Below, piece after piece: positions 1 to 6,495 of a DNA stretch of 7,568 nt. Under the pieces are notes generated by a model. It saw only the letters and a program-made list of their open reading frames with translations, was not told the origin of the DNA and ran no database searches. Where the stretch lies: contig CAMLXE010000081.1 in the NCBI GenBank assembly GCA_946490455.1, positions 1 through 7,568 on the forward strand, in the 5' to 3' direction. Each line of letters opens with the position of its first letter. Positions within the stretch are counted from its first letter, which is position 1. The translations under genes were made by a program, and so were the position numbers. The stretch comes from an uncultured Desulfovibrio sp. Its GTDB lineage: Bacteria; Desulfobacterota; Desulfovibrionia; Desulfovibrionales; Desulfovibrionaceae.

Positions 1-123
1 CTCGTACAACTCCGTGCCCTCCATGTCGGTGAACACCTTAGCCGCCTTTTCACGCTCCGCCTGACTATCATGAAGGATGCCGATCAACTGAGAGAGACCC
101 TGAACAATGTCATCAAAAACTGA
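1..123 (+). CDS. 3' end of a gene cut by the window edge; possibly diadenylate cyclase (cdaA)
   Basis: Reading frame 1 is open from the first base and ends at TGA 121-123, giving the last 40 residues of a protein. The other two forward frames stop at about 30 and 64. The tail reads LTIMKDADQLRETLNNVIKN. It overlaps the next gene by 17 nt, which suggests translational coupling. In many bacteria the gene directly before a YbbR/CdaR gene is cdaA (DisA_N family), a membrane diadenylate cyclase that makes cyclic di-AMP from two ATP. The ending pattern 'LT..xDAxxLRxxL' is compatible with the C-terminal end of that family as I remember it. No catalytic motif of the family lies inside the window, so the identity rests on position and a weak tail resemblance. 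That a real gene ends here is fairly likely; that it is cdaA is inference. Confidence 0.45.
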   Translation, partial: LVQLRALHVGEHLSRLFTLRLTIMKDADQLRETLNNVIKN

Positions 124-1051
124 AACAAAGCGAATTTACTGGCGTTACTTGCTGGCAGCCTTTCTGCTTGCCTCGGGTCTGTGGTATACGCTGAATGCCA
201 AGGATCAGGTTGAGCGAATGATAGAGGTCCGACTGGATTACAGGGGCCTGCCTCCCAATCTGGTTGTAACAGATGGGCAGCTCAACAAGATAAGCGTACG
301 CGTTCGAGGGCCCATGGAGCTGCTGCGGGCCGGGGCAAGGGAAGATCCTTCCTATACTGTGGATCTTTCAGGCCTGACACCCGGTGACAATATTATTCCC
401 TTTGCCTTTGGGAGTACGCCCACCAGAGCATTCGAGGTTCTTGAAATCATTCCTTCACGGATGATTCTGCATGTGGAACGAATCAAGGAAGTCAAACTGC
501 CTGTAAAGGTCCGGTTCCGGGCATCCCCTGTTTCGTCTTCTCTGCGTCTCACAGACCTTACCGTAACGCCGCCGACGGTAACGATTCGTGGCCCGGCCTC
601 TGTCGTTGATCCGGTCAAGGAAATCTGGGCTGAAATCCCTGCTGATGTGCTGGGTGAAGACAAGGAACTCACGGATGATGTGGCTCTGCTGGCTCCTGCC
701 GGGGTTGAGCTTGTACCGAGGGTCGTCAAGGTACAGCGGACTCTGGATGTCCGCCGCAGAACAGTGACCCTGCAGCGGGATATTGTGGCCGAAGATGAGA
801 GCGTGACTGTGCAGCCAAGCCACTGTACGCTGACGGTGTCCGTACCCCGGTCTCTGGCCAGAGATGGAAATTATCTGGCACAGTTTCAGGTAAGCCTGCC
901 GGCTGATGCGGATCCGCCCGAAGATGGAACGCCGGTAAAGACTCAGCTTCAGGTTTCCACGCCTCAGGGGGGACGAATTGTGCGTGTCTCACCGGAAATG
1001 GTGACACTTGTAAGGTCGCCTGAAGGCCATTCCGGCTCCTCTGGCGAATGA
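107..1051 (+). CDS. cdaR: YbbR-domain membrane-anchored protein, likely CdaA regulator CdaR
   Basis: A 314-residue protein with a short basic N-terminus and one hydrophobic segment at about residues 12-29 (WRYLLAAFLLASGLWYTL). The rest is an extracytoplasmic, beta-rich region. I see three YbbR-like units, roughly residues 36-125, 126-212 and 218-303. Each contains a strand like 'KISVRVRGP' (61-69), 'TVTIRGPASVV' (157-167) or 'TLTVSVPRSL' (231-240). This one-TM-plus-repeats layout is typical of YbbR proteins. In Firmicutes CdaR binds the cyclase CdaA and tunes cyclic di-AMP output. The start at 107 places the basic residues just before the membrane segment; the only upstream purine run is AGAGAG at about 90-95. 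It overlaps the preceding gene and precedes glmM, as in cdaA-cdaR-glmM clusters. The YbbR family call is strong; the regulatory role is inferred from context. Confidence 0.88.
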   Translation: MSSKTETKRIYWRYLLAAFLLASGLWYTLNAKDQVERMIEVRLDYRGLPPNLVVTDGQLNKISVRVRGPMELLRAGAREDPSYTVDLSGLTPGDNIIPFAFGSTPTRAFEVLEIIPSRMILHVERIKEVKLPVKVRFRASPVSSSLRLTDLTVTPPTVTIRGPASVVDPVKEIWAEIPADVLGEDKELTDDVALLAPAGVELVPRVVKVQRTLDVRRRTVTLQRDIVAEDESVTVQPSHCTLTVSVPRSLARDGNYLAQFQVSLPADADPPEDGTPVKTQLQVSTPQGGRIVRVSPEMVTLVRSPEGHSGSSGE

Positions 1052-1069
1052 TGTCTGGGAAAAAGATAT

Positions 1070-1106
1070 GAACGGACCGTTCCTCAAAAAGGGGGAACGC
1101 CCGTTC
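1070..1106 (+). repeat. Two-tier inverted repeat (hairpin) downstream of the YbbR gene
   Basis: An outer arm GAACGG (1070-1075) pairs with CCGTTC (1101-1106). An inner arm CGTTCC (1078-1083) pairs with GGAACG (1094-1099) around a 10-nt loop, TCAAAAAGGG. Only small unpaired stretches separate the tiers (1076-1077 against 1100). This gives 12 base pairs in a 37-nt element starting 18 nt after the YbbR stop. No T-run follows, so it is not a standard intrinsic terminator. It could instead be an mRNA 3' end stabiliser or processing site, or part of the glmM leader. GAACGG (1070-1075) can also pair locally with CCGTTC at 1077-1082, so alternative folds exist. Confidence 0.55.
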
Positions 1107-1161
1107 TGCTGCCCGGCATCGGAGTGAACCTTTAGCGCCGGTCTGAAGCAATTTTGGGGGA

Positions 1162-1180
1162 GATACAGGTCTGCTGTATC
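1162..1180 (+). repeat. Perfect 7-bp inverted repeat in the glmM upstream region
   Basis: GATACAG (1162-1168) and CTGTATC (1174-1180) are perfect inverted copies around the 5-nt spacer GTCTG. The element lies 86 nt before the glmM start. It is followed by CCGCC-region sequence and TTTT at 1184-1187. That is a short, interrupted T-run, so a weak terminator or attenuator is possible but not convincing. The size and symmetry also fit an operator for a dimeric repressor. No function can be assigned from the sequence alone. Confidence 0.5.
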
Positions 1181-1255
1181 CGCCTTTTGCCTGTTCTGCA
1201 TGTCTGAATGGTGGCTTCTGGTTTGATCTTTGAGTGTGTACCCCTATTTTCACAC

Positions 1256-1259
1256 GGAG
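1256..1259 (+). promoter_or_regulatory. Ribosome binding site of glmM (decides the start)
   Basis: GGAG at 1256-1259 sits 6 nt before ATG 1266. The frame is open further upstream to a TTG at 1230, but that codon has no Shine-Dalgarno motif and would place 12 unconserved residues before the family's N-terminal FGTDG motif. A nearby ATG at 1262 is in another frame. The start at 1266 is therefore preferred. Confidence 0.8.
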
Positions 1260-1265
1260 TTATGC

Positions 1266-2618
1266 ATGAGTGTACGCCTTTTTGGTACGGATGGTCTGAG
1301 AGGAAGGGTCAATGTCTATCCCATGACTGCCGATGTTGCCCTGAGACTTGGCCTGGCGGCAGGGACCTGCTACCGCAGCAAGACGCGGCGTGGTCGGGTC
1401 GTTATCGGCAAGGATACCCGTCTGTCCGGTTATGTTTTTGAAAACGCTCTGGCTGCCGGTCTGCTGGCTGCCGGAATGGATGTCTTTCTTGTCGGCCCGC
1501 TGCCCACACCGGCGATTTCCTTCCTGACAACCAATATGCGTGCTGATCTTGGTGTGGTGATTTCCGCATCGCATAATCCTTTCAGCGATAACGGCATCAA
1601 GTTTTTTGATTCGGAGGGATTCAAGATCCCCGACGCCGATGAAGACCGTATGACGGCCATGGTACTGGACCCGGAACACGAGTGGGATTATCCGGAAGCG
1701 GCTCAGACAGGCCGTGCCTACAAGATCAAGGATGCACCCGGTCGCTATATTGTCTATCTGAAGAATACGTTCCCGGCGCATCTGTCCCTTGACGGACTGC
1801 GCGTTGTCATCGACTGTGCCAATGGTGCCAACTATAAGGTTGCTCCGCTGGCTCTGGAGGAACTCGGTGCCGAAGTCGTCAAGATAGGTACGGATCCCAA
1901 TGGGCTGAACATCAATTATCGCTGTGGTTCGCTGTATCCGGAAGCCGTGGCTGCCAAGGTCAGGGAAACAAGGGCCGATATCGGTCTTGCCCTTGATGGC
2001 GATGCAGACAGACTCATCGTTGTGGATGAACGCGGACAGGTTCTTGATGGCGATCAGATCATGGCCTTGTGCGCACAGGATCTCATGAAGCGGAACAAAC
2101 TGCCCGGCAATATCCTTGTAGCTACGGTCATGAGCAATATGGCCCTTGACGTTTTCATGAAGGAACATGGGGGCACGCTGGTCCGTACCAATGTGGGAGA
2201 CCGTAACGTGGTCGCGGCCATGCGTGAGACTGGAGCCCTTCTTGGCGGTGAGCAGTCCGGCCATCTCATTTTCCGGGAATACAGCACGACTGGTGACGGC
2301 CTTCTGGCTGCACTGCAGATTCTGCGGATCATGCGTCTCAGCGGGCGTCCGCTTTCCGAACTGGCGGGCCAGCTTGTACTCTATCCGCAGGTTCTGAAAA
2401 ATGTTCATGTAGAACATAAGACGCCCATTGAAGACTGCCCGGTCATTACGGAAGCCATTTCCCGTATTGAAGAGGAGATGGAAGGCCGGGGCAGAGTCCT
2501 GCTGCGCTATTCCGGTACGGAACCTCTGTGCCGGGTTATGGTTGAAGGTGAGGATGAAGGCCGGGTCAAGGACTATGCCAGACGCCTTGCCGCTCTGGTC
2601 GAAAAGGAACTTGGCTGA
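1266..2618 (+). CDS. glmM: Phosphoglucosamine mutase GlmM
   Basis: GlmM interconverts glucosamine-6-phosphate and glucosamine-1-phosphate in the cytoplasm, the step before GlmU in UDP-GlcNAc synthesis for peptidoglycan and LPS. With the ATG at 1266 the protein has 450 residues, the usual family length. All four signature regions are visible. FGTDGLRG (6-13) opens the protein. The phosphoserine loop ISASHNP (99-105) puts the catalytic serine at 102, the same number as in the E. coli enzyme. The metal-binding loop is DGDADR (244-249) and the sugar-binding loop is GGEQSGH (327-333). The phosphate-binding loop reads RYSGTEP (414-420) where most GlmM proteins have RPSGTEP. Position after a YbbR/CdaR gene matches clusters in which GlmM also binds and restrains the diadenylate cyclase. 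The 214-nt gap upstream allows its own promoter, but I see no strong -35/-10 pair. Confidence 0.97.
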   Translation: MSVRLFGTDGLRGRVNVYPMTADVALRLGLAAGTCYRSKTRRGRVVIGKDTRLSGYVFENALAAGLLAAGMDVFLVGPLPTPAISFLTTNMRADLGVVISASHNPFSDNGIKFFDSEGFKIPDADEDRMTAMVLDPEHEWDYPEAAQTGRAYKIKDAPGRYIVYLKNTFPAHLSLDGLRVVIDCANGANYKVAPLALEELGAEVVKIGTDPNGLNINYRCGSLYPEAVAAKVRETRADIGLALDGDADRLIVVDERGQVLDGDQIMALCAQDLMKRNKLPGNILVATVMSNMALDVFMKEHGGTLVRTNVGDRNVVAAMRETGALLGGEQSGHLIFREYSTTGDGLLAALQILRIMRLSGRPLSELAGQLVLYPQVLKNVHVEHKTPIEDCPVITEAISRIEEEMEGRGRVLLRYSGTEPLCRVMVEGEDEGRVKDYARRLAALVEKELG

Positions 2619-2631
2619 TCCGTTCTCCGAT

Positions 2632-2683
2632 GAAAGGCTGGCTTGCGTGTCGATGGCAGGGCGGCTTTCTGAGGGAATTTTTT
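2632..2683 (+). terminator. Weak terminator-like structure after glmM
   Basis: GAAAG (2632-2636) can pair with CTTTC (2665-2669), enclosing a second stem of GCTTGC (2641-2646) with GCAGG plus a bulged C (2656-2662). Eight nucleotides later comes a run of six T (2678-2683). The structure begins 14 nt after the glmM stop, where a terminator would be expected. However, the stem is interrupted and the T-run is not adjacent to it, so termination would probably be inefficient. This is a hand-folded guess. Confidence 0.25.
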
Positions 2684-2695
2684 ACCATACACAGA

Positions 2696-2717
2696 GGTAT
2701 CCTCGGCTGAGAATACC
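2696..2717 (+). repeat. Inverted repeat in the glmM-galU gap
   Basis: GGTAT (2696-2700) pairs with ATACC (2713-2717), and CTC (2702-2704) pairs with GAG (2709-2711) around the 4-nt loop GGCT. One C/A mismatch separates the two stems. It lies in the middle of the 209-nt gap, 111 nt before galU, and has no following T-run. It may be part of a structured galU leader or an operator. Confidence 0.35.
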
Positions 2718-2759
2718 GCTGGCGTAGCTCCAATGGATTTCTTTTCTGACAGAAGGAGT

Positions 2760-2792
2760 CTGTACGGTTCGCTGGGATGCTGGACTGTACAG
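2760..2792 (+). repeat. CTGTAC repeat pair with 8-bp palindrome in the galU leader
   Basis: CTGTAC occurs at 2760-2765 and again at 2785-2790, 25 nt apart. The second copy is part of the perfect palindrome CTGTACAG (2785-2792). The first copy can pair with GTACAG (2787-2792) across a 21-nt loop. The element ends 35 nt before the galU start, so it would be within a galU transcript leader or beside its promoter. It could be chance, given the short unit. Confidence 0.35.
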
Positions 2793-2814
2793 GTGCTGTT
2801 AGCCGACAATGCTC

Positions 2815-2820
2815 AAGGAG
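2815..2820 (+). promoter_or_regulatory. Ribosome binding site of galU (decides the start)
   Basis: AAGGAG at 2815-2820 lies 7 nt before ATG 2828. An in-frame ATG at 2777 would add 17 residues (with CTGAVSRQCSRRR) that do not resemble the family and lacks a Shine-Dalgarno motif. The later start is preferred. Confidence 0.85.
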
Positions 2821-2827
2821 AAGGTCA

Positions 2828-3691
2828 ATGCAGATTCGCAAGGTAGTCATTCCTGTTGCGGGCTGGGGAACCCGCTCGCTTCCTGCGAGCAAGAACATTC
2901 CCAAGGAAATGCTGCCGGTCTATAACAAGCCCGTTGTCCAGTATGTTGTTGAGGAGGCCATTCGGGCCGGCATTGAGGATGTCGTCTTCGTTACGAACCG
3001 GGACAAGAGCGTCATTGAAGACCACTTCGACTATAACCTGCAGCTGGAAGGCATACTTGAACGTTCCGGAAAGTATGAGATGCTCAAGACCATTCGCGAT
3101 GTGGCAGAGATGGTCAACATCATGTCCGTCCGCCAGAAGAAACAGCTTGGACTTGGGCATGCCGTGCTGTGTGCAAAGGAAATGGTCAAGAACGAAGCCT
3201 TTGCCATCATGGTCGGGGATGATTTCATTCTGGGAGAGCATGCCGGACTGGAGCAGCTGGTTCACCTGGCAGAAGAACGCAATATGCCTGTGGTTGGTGT
3301 CATGGAGGTGCCTGCCGAGCGAGTGAATCGTTATGGCATTGTTTTTGGCAAAGAAGTTTCTCCCGGTGTGTATTCGGTTTCGGGAATGGTGGAAAAGCCG
3401 GAAGTCGGGACAGTCGATTCACGACTTGCCATTGTGGGGCGTTATGTGCTGCCTTCGGCCATTTTTGAGCATCTTGAAAGGGTTACTCCCGGTTATGGCG
3501 GAGAGATTCAGCTGACGGATGCGCTGGCTTCTCTGGCTGCCGAAAGAGGCATGCTGGCCGTGAAGATGGGAGGCATACGGTTTGATGCCGGAGATTGGGT
3601 GGATTACCTCTCTGCGAACATCTATCTTGGTCTTCAGGATGAACATCTGCGTGACGAGCTGCGGGCAAGGCTGCTCGCCATGTTGCAATAG
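2828..3691 (+). CDS. galU: UTP--glucose-1-phosphate uridylyltransferase GalU
   Basis: GalU joins UTP and glucose-1-phosphate to give UDP-glucose and pyrophosphate in the cytoplasm, feeding LPS, capsule and other glycan synthesis. From ATG 2828 the protein has 287 residues, normal for the bacterial family. The nucleotide-binding signature is AGWGTRSLPASKNIPKEML (11-29), where many homologues have GLGTRFLPATKxIPKEML. Further family motifs are LGLGHAV (107-113), VGDD (129-132), MVEKP (187-191), GEIQLTDA (225-232) and a late FDAGD (252-256). The protein ends with a short charged helix. It follows glmM, so two nucleotide-sugar enzymes are neighbours, although the 209-nt gap suggests separate control. 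RfbA/RmlA-type thymidylyltransferases are related, but GYGGEIQLTDA and the IPKEMLP wording favour GalU. Confidence 0.94.
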   Translation: MQIRKVVIPVAGWGTRSLPASKNIPKEMLPVYNKPVVQYVVEEAIRAGIEDVVFVTNRDKSVIEDHFDYNLQLEGILERSGKYEMLKTIRDVAEMVNIMSVRQKKQLGLGHAVLCAKEMVKNEAFAIMVGDDFILGEHAGLEQLVHLAEERNMPVVGVMEVPAERVNRYGIVFGKEVSPGVYSVSGMVEKPEVGTVDSRLAIVGRYVLPSAIFEHLERVTPGYGGEIQLTDALASLAAERGMLAVKMGGIRFDAGDWVDYLSANIYLGLQDEHLRDELRARLLAMLQ

Positions 3692-3754
3692 GATGTTTTT
3701 CCTGCTGATTTTCAGCATGCTGACTCGGTCGTTCCTGTCTGGAACCCGCATGAC

Positions 3755-6178
3755 ATGGACAAGAAGGCCGCTATTGCCATGGAGCGAAAGTCAGACTGCA
3801 CGGAAAAGACCGGAATGGGGGCTCAGGTGCTTACGGTTACGGTAGCTCTTTTGAGCCCTCCTTTTGCGTCCTTTACCTATGCCGTGCCTGATTGGCTTGT
3901 CGGTTTTTCCCTGAAACCGGGCCTGCGCGTTGCTGTACCGCTGGGAAAGGGAAGGCTGCGGACAGGTGTGATTCTTGAAGAGGGGGGGCGGGAGCTGCCG
4001 GAGGGCTGCACGCTCCGCCCCTTGCTCTGGCCTCTTGAAAGAGAGCCTCTGCTTCCGGAGGGACATCTTGAGATGGTCCGGCAGCTGGCTCTGCGTCAGG
4101 TTGTGATGCCGGGCCAGATTCTTGCGGCCGTGCTTCCCTCCGGGCTGAAACTTGCAAAGGTGCGGTTGCGGCTGATTGATGCCGCTGTAAGCAGGGTTCA
4201 TTTTCTGCGCGAGGTGGCGGAGCTGCCTGAAGAGGAGCGATGCAGACTTGGTCGAGCCTGGCTTGACGGGCAGGCGGAGCTGCTGGCTCCCGGTGAAGAT
4301 GCGGCAGCTTCGGAAGTCTGTGTCCTGCGCTGTGATCCACCGTGGTCGGTACGGCCTGCTGCCAGACGGCAGATAGAAATACTTGATCTGTTGCTGGAAG
4401 AAAGATCCCTTTCACGACGGGAGATTCTGCGACGGCTGGGGGACGGTGCAAGGCCGGCACTTGCTGCACTGCTGAAACATGGGCTTGTTGCCCTGCAACA
4501 GGAAGATGCCTGCCGGGAAGAAAGTACCTGTCTGCTGCCCCCGGCTGTACAGTCATCCTTTTCCCTTTCAGACGATCAGCAGAAGGCGGTGAACTGCCTG
4601 CTTGAGGAACTTGATTCGGACAAACCCTGTTCCCATCTGCTTTTTGGTGTGACTGGAAGCGGCAAGACGGCTGTGTATCTGGAACTGATCCGGGAATGCC
4701 TGAAGCGGGGAAGGTCGGCTCTGCTGCTGGCTCCTGAAGTGGCGCTGACGCTGAAGCTGCGCCGTGATGTGCAGCTTGCGCTTCCCGATGTGCCGCTGTT
4801 CTTTTTTCACGGCTATCAGTCGCCATCCATGCGGGAAAGGACGTTCCGGGAGCTGGCTGCACGCCGGTCGCCCTGCATCGTCGCAGGAACCCGTTCGGCT
4901 CTGTTCCTGCCTCTGCCTGAGCTGGGGCTGATTATTCTTGATGAGGAGCATGACAGTTCATTCAAGCAGGATGAGGGGCTTCCCTATCAGGCAAAGGAGC
5001 TTGCCTGGTTTCGTATCGCCCAGACCAGAGGACTGCTGGTCCTTGGATCAGCCACTCCGGACCTCAAGACCTTTTATGCTGCGAGCGAGGGGAAGATTCC
5101 TGTTTCCACGCTGCCATCCCGAGTCGGGGGAGGCGCCCTGCCTTCTGTCAGACTTGTGGATCTCTCAACGGCAAACATGGGAGAAAGTATCCTTGTTCCA
5201 GACAGTCTGGCTGCGTTGCGGGAGACGGTTGAGCGGGGCGAGCAGGCTGTCATTCTGCTGAATCGGCGAGGCTACGCACCGCTGATGTACTGCCTTGATT
5301 GTGGCAAGGTTGTCCGCTGTCCGCATTGCGATATTGGTCTGACCTATCATAAGGGGCGGGAAAGGCTTGTCTGCCATTACTGCGGTTACAGTGTTCCCTT
5401 TCCCACGCCGTGTCCCGCATGCAACGGGCTGCACTTCCATCCCATGGGACAGGGAACAGAGCGAATAGAAGAATATCTTGGAACGCAGCTCCCCTTCGGC
5501 AGCCGGGTTTTGCGCCTGGACAGGGACAGTACGCGGCGCCCCGGAAGAATGGAGGAAATACTGGAGTCCTTTGCCCGTAAGGAGGCACAGGTTCTTGTCG
5601 GGACACAGATGCTGTCCAAGGGACACCATTTCCCTGATGTGACACTTGTTATTGTCGCGGATGGAGATCTCGGCCTCAATCTGCCAGACTACCGTGCGGC
5701 AGAGCGCACCTTTCAGCTGCTTGTGCAGTCGGCAGGCCGGGCAGGGCGGGGAAACAGGCCGGGACAGGTTCTCATTCAGACCCGTGACATGAACCATTAT
5801 TGCTGGAAATTTGTGCAGTCTGGTGATTATGAAGGCTTTTACAGGCATGAAATAGAGCTGCGACGCCGGCGTCGGTATCCACCCTTCATCAATCTGGCAC
5901 TGCTGCGCATTTCATGGCCGCTTGACTGGGAGGATGGACAGACTCGGCTTGCTCGTATTACTGCATTGCTGCGTGACGAGGCAGGGAAAAAAGGGGTGAC
6001 CGTGCTTGGCCCTGCGCCTGCTCCCATGCCGCTCCTGCGTGGACGCCGGCGGTTTCAGTGTCTGTTCAAGGCATCGGACTGGCAGGCCATCCGGGCTCTC
6101 TATGCGGCGGTGCTTCCTCTTGCCGCGCCGCCATATCTGCGTCTCACCCTGGATATAGACCCTGTGAACATGCTGTAG
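3755..6178 (+). CDS. priA: Primosomal replication restart helicase PriA
   Basis: PriA recognises stalled or repaired forks, unwinds DNA with 3'-5' polarity and starts reloading of the replicative helicase. From ATG 3755 the protein has 807 residues (E. coli PriA has 732). An N-terminal DNA-binding domain begins near residue 25 (VLTVTVALLSPPFASFTYAVP), and a winged-helix-like region follows at about 200-250. The helicase core has Walker A GVTGSGKT (298-305), DEEH (396-399), GSAT (431-434), GTQMLSKGHHFPD (616-628) and QSAGRAGRG (658-666). Eight zinc-binding cysteines are present in four CxxC pairs: 513/516, 522/525, 540/543 and 553/556. The start is uncertain: in-frame ATGs at 3755, 3779 and 3815 and a GTG at 3827 all precede the conserved region, and none has a strong Shine-Dalgarno motif. 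The gene begins 63 nt after galU. The protein looks intact, with all key motifs present. Confidence 0.97.
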   Translation: MDKKAAIAMERKSDCTEKTGMGAQVLTVTVALLSPPFASFTYAVPDWLVGFSLKPGLRVAVPLGKGRLRTGVILEEGGRELPEGCTLRPLLWPLEREPLLPEGHLEMVRQLALRQVVMPGQILAAVLPSGLKLAKVRLRLIDAAVSRVHFLREVAELPEEERCRLGRAWLDGQAELLAPGEDAAASEVCVLRCDPPWSVRPAARRQIEILDLLLEERSLSRREILRRLGDGARPALAALLKHGLVALQQEDACREESTCLLPPAVQSSFSLSDDQQKAVNCLLEELDSDKPCSHLLFGVTGSGKTAVYLELIRECLKRGRSALLLAPEVALTLKLRRDVQLALPDVPLFFFHGYQSPSMRERTFRELAARRSPCIVAGTRSALFLPLPELGLIILDEEHDSSFKQDEGLPYQAKELAWFRIAQTRGLLVLGSATPDLKTFYAASEGKIPVSTLPSRVGGGALPSVRLVDLSTANMGESILVPDSLAALRETVERGEQAVILLNRRGYAPLMYCLDCGKVVRCPHCDIGLTYHKGRERLVCHYCGYSVPFPTPCPACNGLHFHPMGQGTERIEEYLGTQLPFGSRVLRLDRDSTRRPGRMEEILESFARKEAQVLVGTQMLSKGHHFPDVTLVIVADGDLGLNLPDYRAAERTFQLLVQSAGRAGRGNRPGQVLIQTRDMNHYCWKFVQSGDYEGFYRHEIELRRRRRYPPFINLALLRISWPLDWEDGQTRLARITALLRDEAGKKGVTVLGPAPAPMPLLRGRRRFQCLFKASDWQAIRALYAAVLPLAAPPYLRLTLDIDPVNML

Positions 6179-6200
6179 TCGGCGCCCCGTGCTGACATGA

Positions 6201-6206
6201 AAGGAG
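6201..6206 (+). promoter_or_regulatory. Ribosome binding site of the small zinc-ribbon gene
   Basis: AAGGAG at 6201-6206, in the 38-nt gap after priA, is 10 nt before ATG 6217. ATGs at 6197 and 6209 are in a different frame that opens only a short ORF with no recognisable features. The strong motif supports real translation of the small gene, though the spacing is slightly long. Confidence 0.6.
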
Positions 6207-6216
6207 ACATGCTTTT

Positions 6217-6426
6217 ATGTGGAACAGTTTTTCACGCTCCAGAAAGGCCCAGACCACGCTCCCCTGTCGGGAATGCGGCAAGCCGGTCATCATTGAGCGG
6301 AGTTGTCATGAGGTCCACCTGACCTGTCCTGCCTGTGGCAAGAGCTATCCCATTCAGGAGTATATCCGGGAAGCTGACGAGGCAATGGAGGATTTCCTTA
6401 ATCATGTTTATTGTGATCGCATGTAG
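6217..6426 (+). CDS. Small zinc-ribbon protein, 69 aa, function unknown
   Basis: A 69-residue cytoplasmic protein with two CxxC pairs, CREC (17-20) and CPAC (37-40), each followed by GK. They are spaced as in a treble-clef or zinc-ribbon fold that binds one zinc ion. Two further cysteines are at 30 and 66. After the second knuckle comes an acidic, probably helical tail (YIREADEAMEDFLNHVY, 49-65). There is no signal peptide or membrane segment. An AAGGAG motif precedes the start, and the gene lies 38 nt after priA, so the two are probably co-transcribed. The CxxCGKP and CPxCGKxYPI wording argues that the frame is coding rather than a chance ORF. I do not recognise a named family. A nucleic-acid- or protein-binding accessory role is possible but not shown. 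Confidence 0.75.
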   Translation: MWNSFSRSRKAQTTLPCRECGKPVIIERSCHEVHLTCPACGKSYPIQEYIREADEAMEDFLNHVYCDRM

Positions 6427-6458
6427 GCATGAGGCAGGCATGGGAGAAAAGGGCCTTT

Positions 6459-6475
6459 CCTGAACCTGGTTCAGG
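6459..6475 (+). repeat. Perfect 7-bp hairpin after the zinc-ribbon gene
   Basis: CCTGAAC (6459-6465) and GTTCAGG (6469-6475) are perfect inverted copies around a 3-nt loop, CTG. The element is 32 nt after the zinc-ribbon stop codon. CCGGGAAA follows it rather than a T-run, so it is not a canonical terminator on this strand. It could stabilise the 3' end of the upstream mRNA or act with the terminator-like hairpin just downstream. Confidence 0.5.
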
Positions 6476-6495
6476 CCGGGAAATGCAGCATGGAA

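Noticed and set aside
1..106. A protein-like reading on the minus strand (containing AAKVFTDMEGTELYE) opposite the truncated first gene.
   Set aside because: It has no ATG or GTG start after the in-frame stop to its right, would overlap the cdaR start head-on, and mirrors the codons of the forward frame, which fits the all-plus-strand operon.
1223..1250. A promoter-like pair TTGATC (1223-1228) and TATTTT (1245-1250) before glmM.
   Set aside because: Each box matches consensus at only four positions, and transcription would begin at the Shine-Dalgarno motif itself, leaving it too close to the 5' end.
1449..1474. An 11-bp direct repeat, CTGGCTGCCGG, at 1449-1459 and 1464-1474.
   Set aside because: It lies inside glmM and simply encodes the helical LAAGLLAAG stretch; no mobile or regulatory meaning is likely.
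1260..2417. A 385-codon open frame on the minus strand inside glmM.
   Set aside because: It lies entirely opposite a well-conserved gene with every GlmM motif and shows no recognisable domain; it is a shadow of glmM codon usage.
3873..4862. A 329-codon minus-strand open frame within priA.
   Set aside because: The translation is Pro/Ala/Gln-rich low-complexity sequence typical of antisense to a GC-rich gene, and the region is fully explained by PriA.
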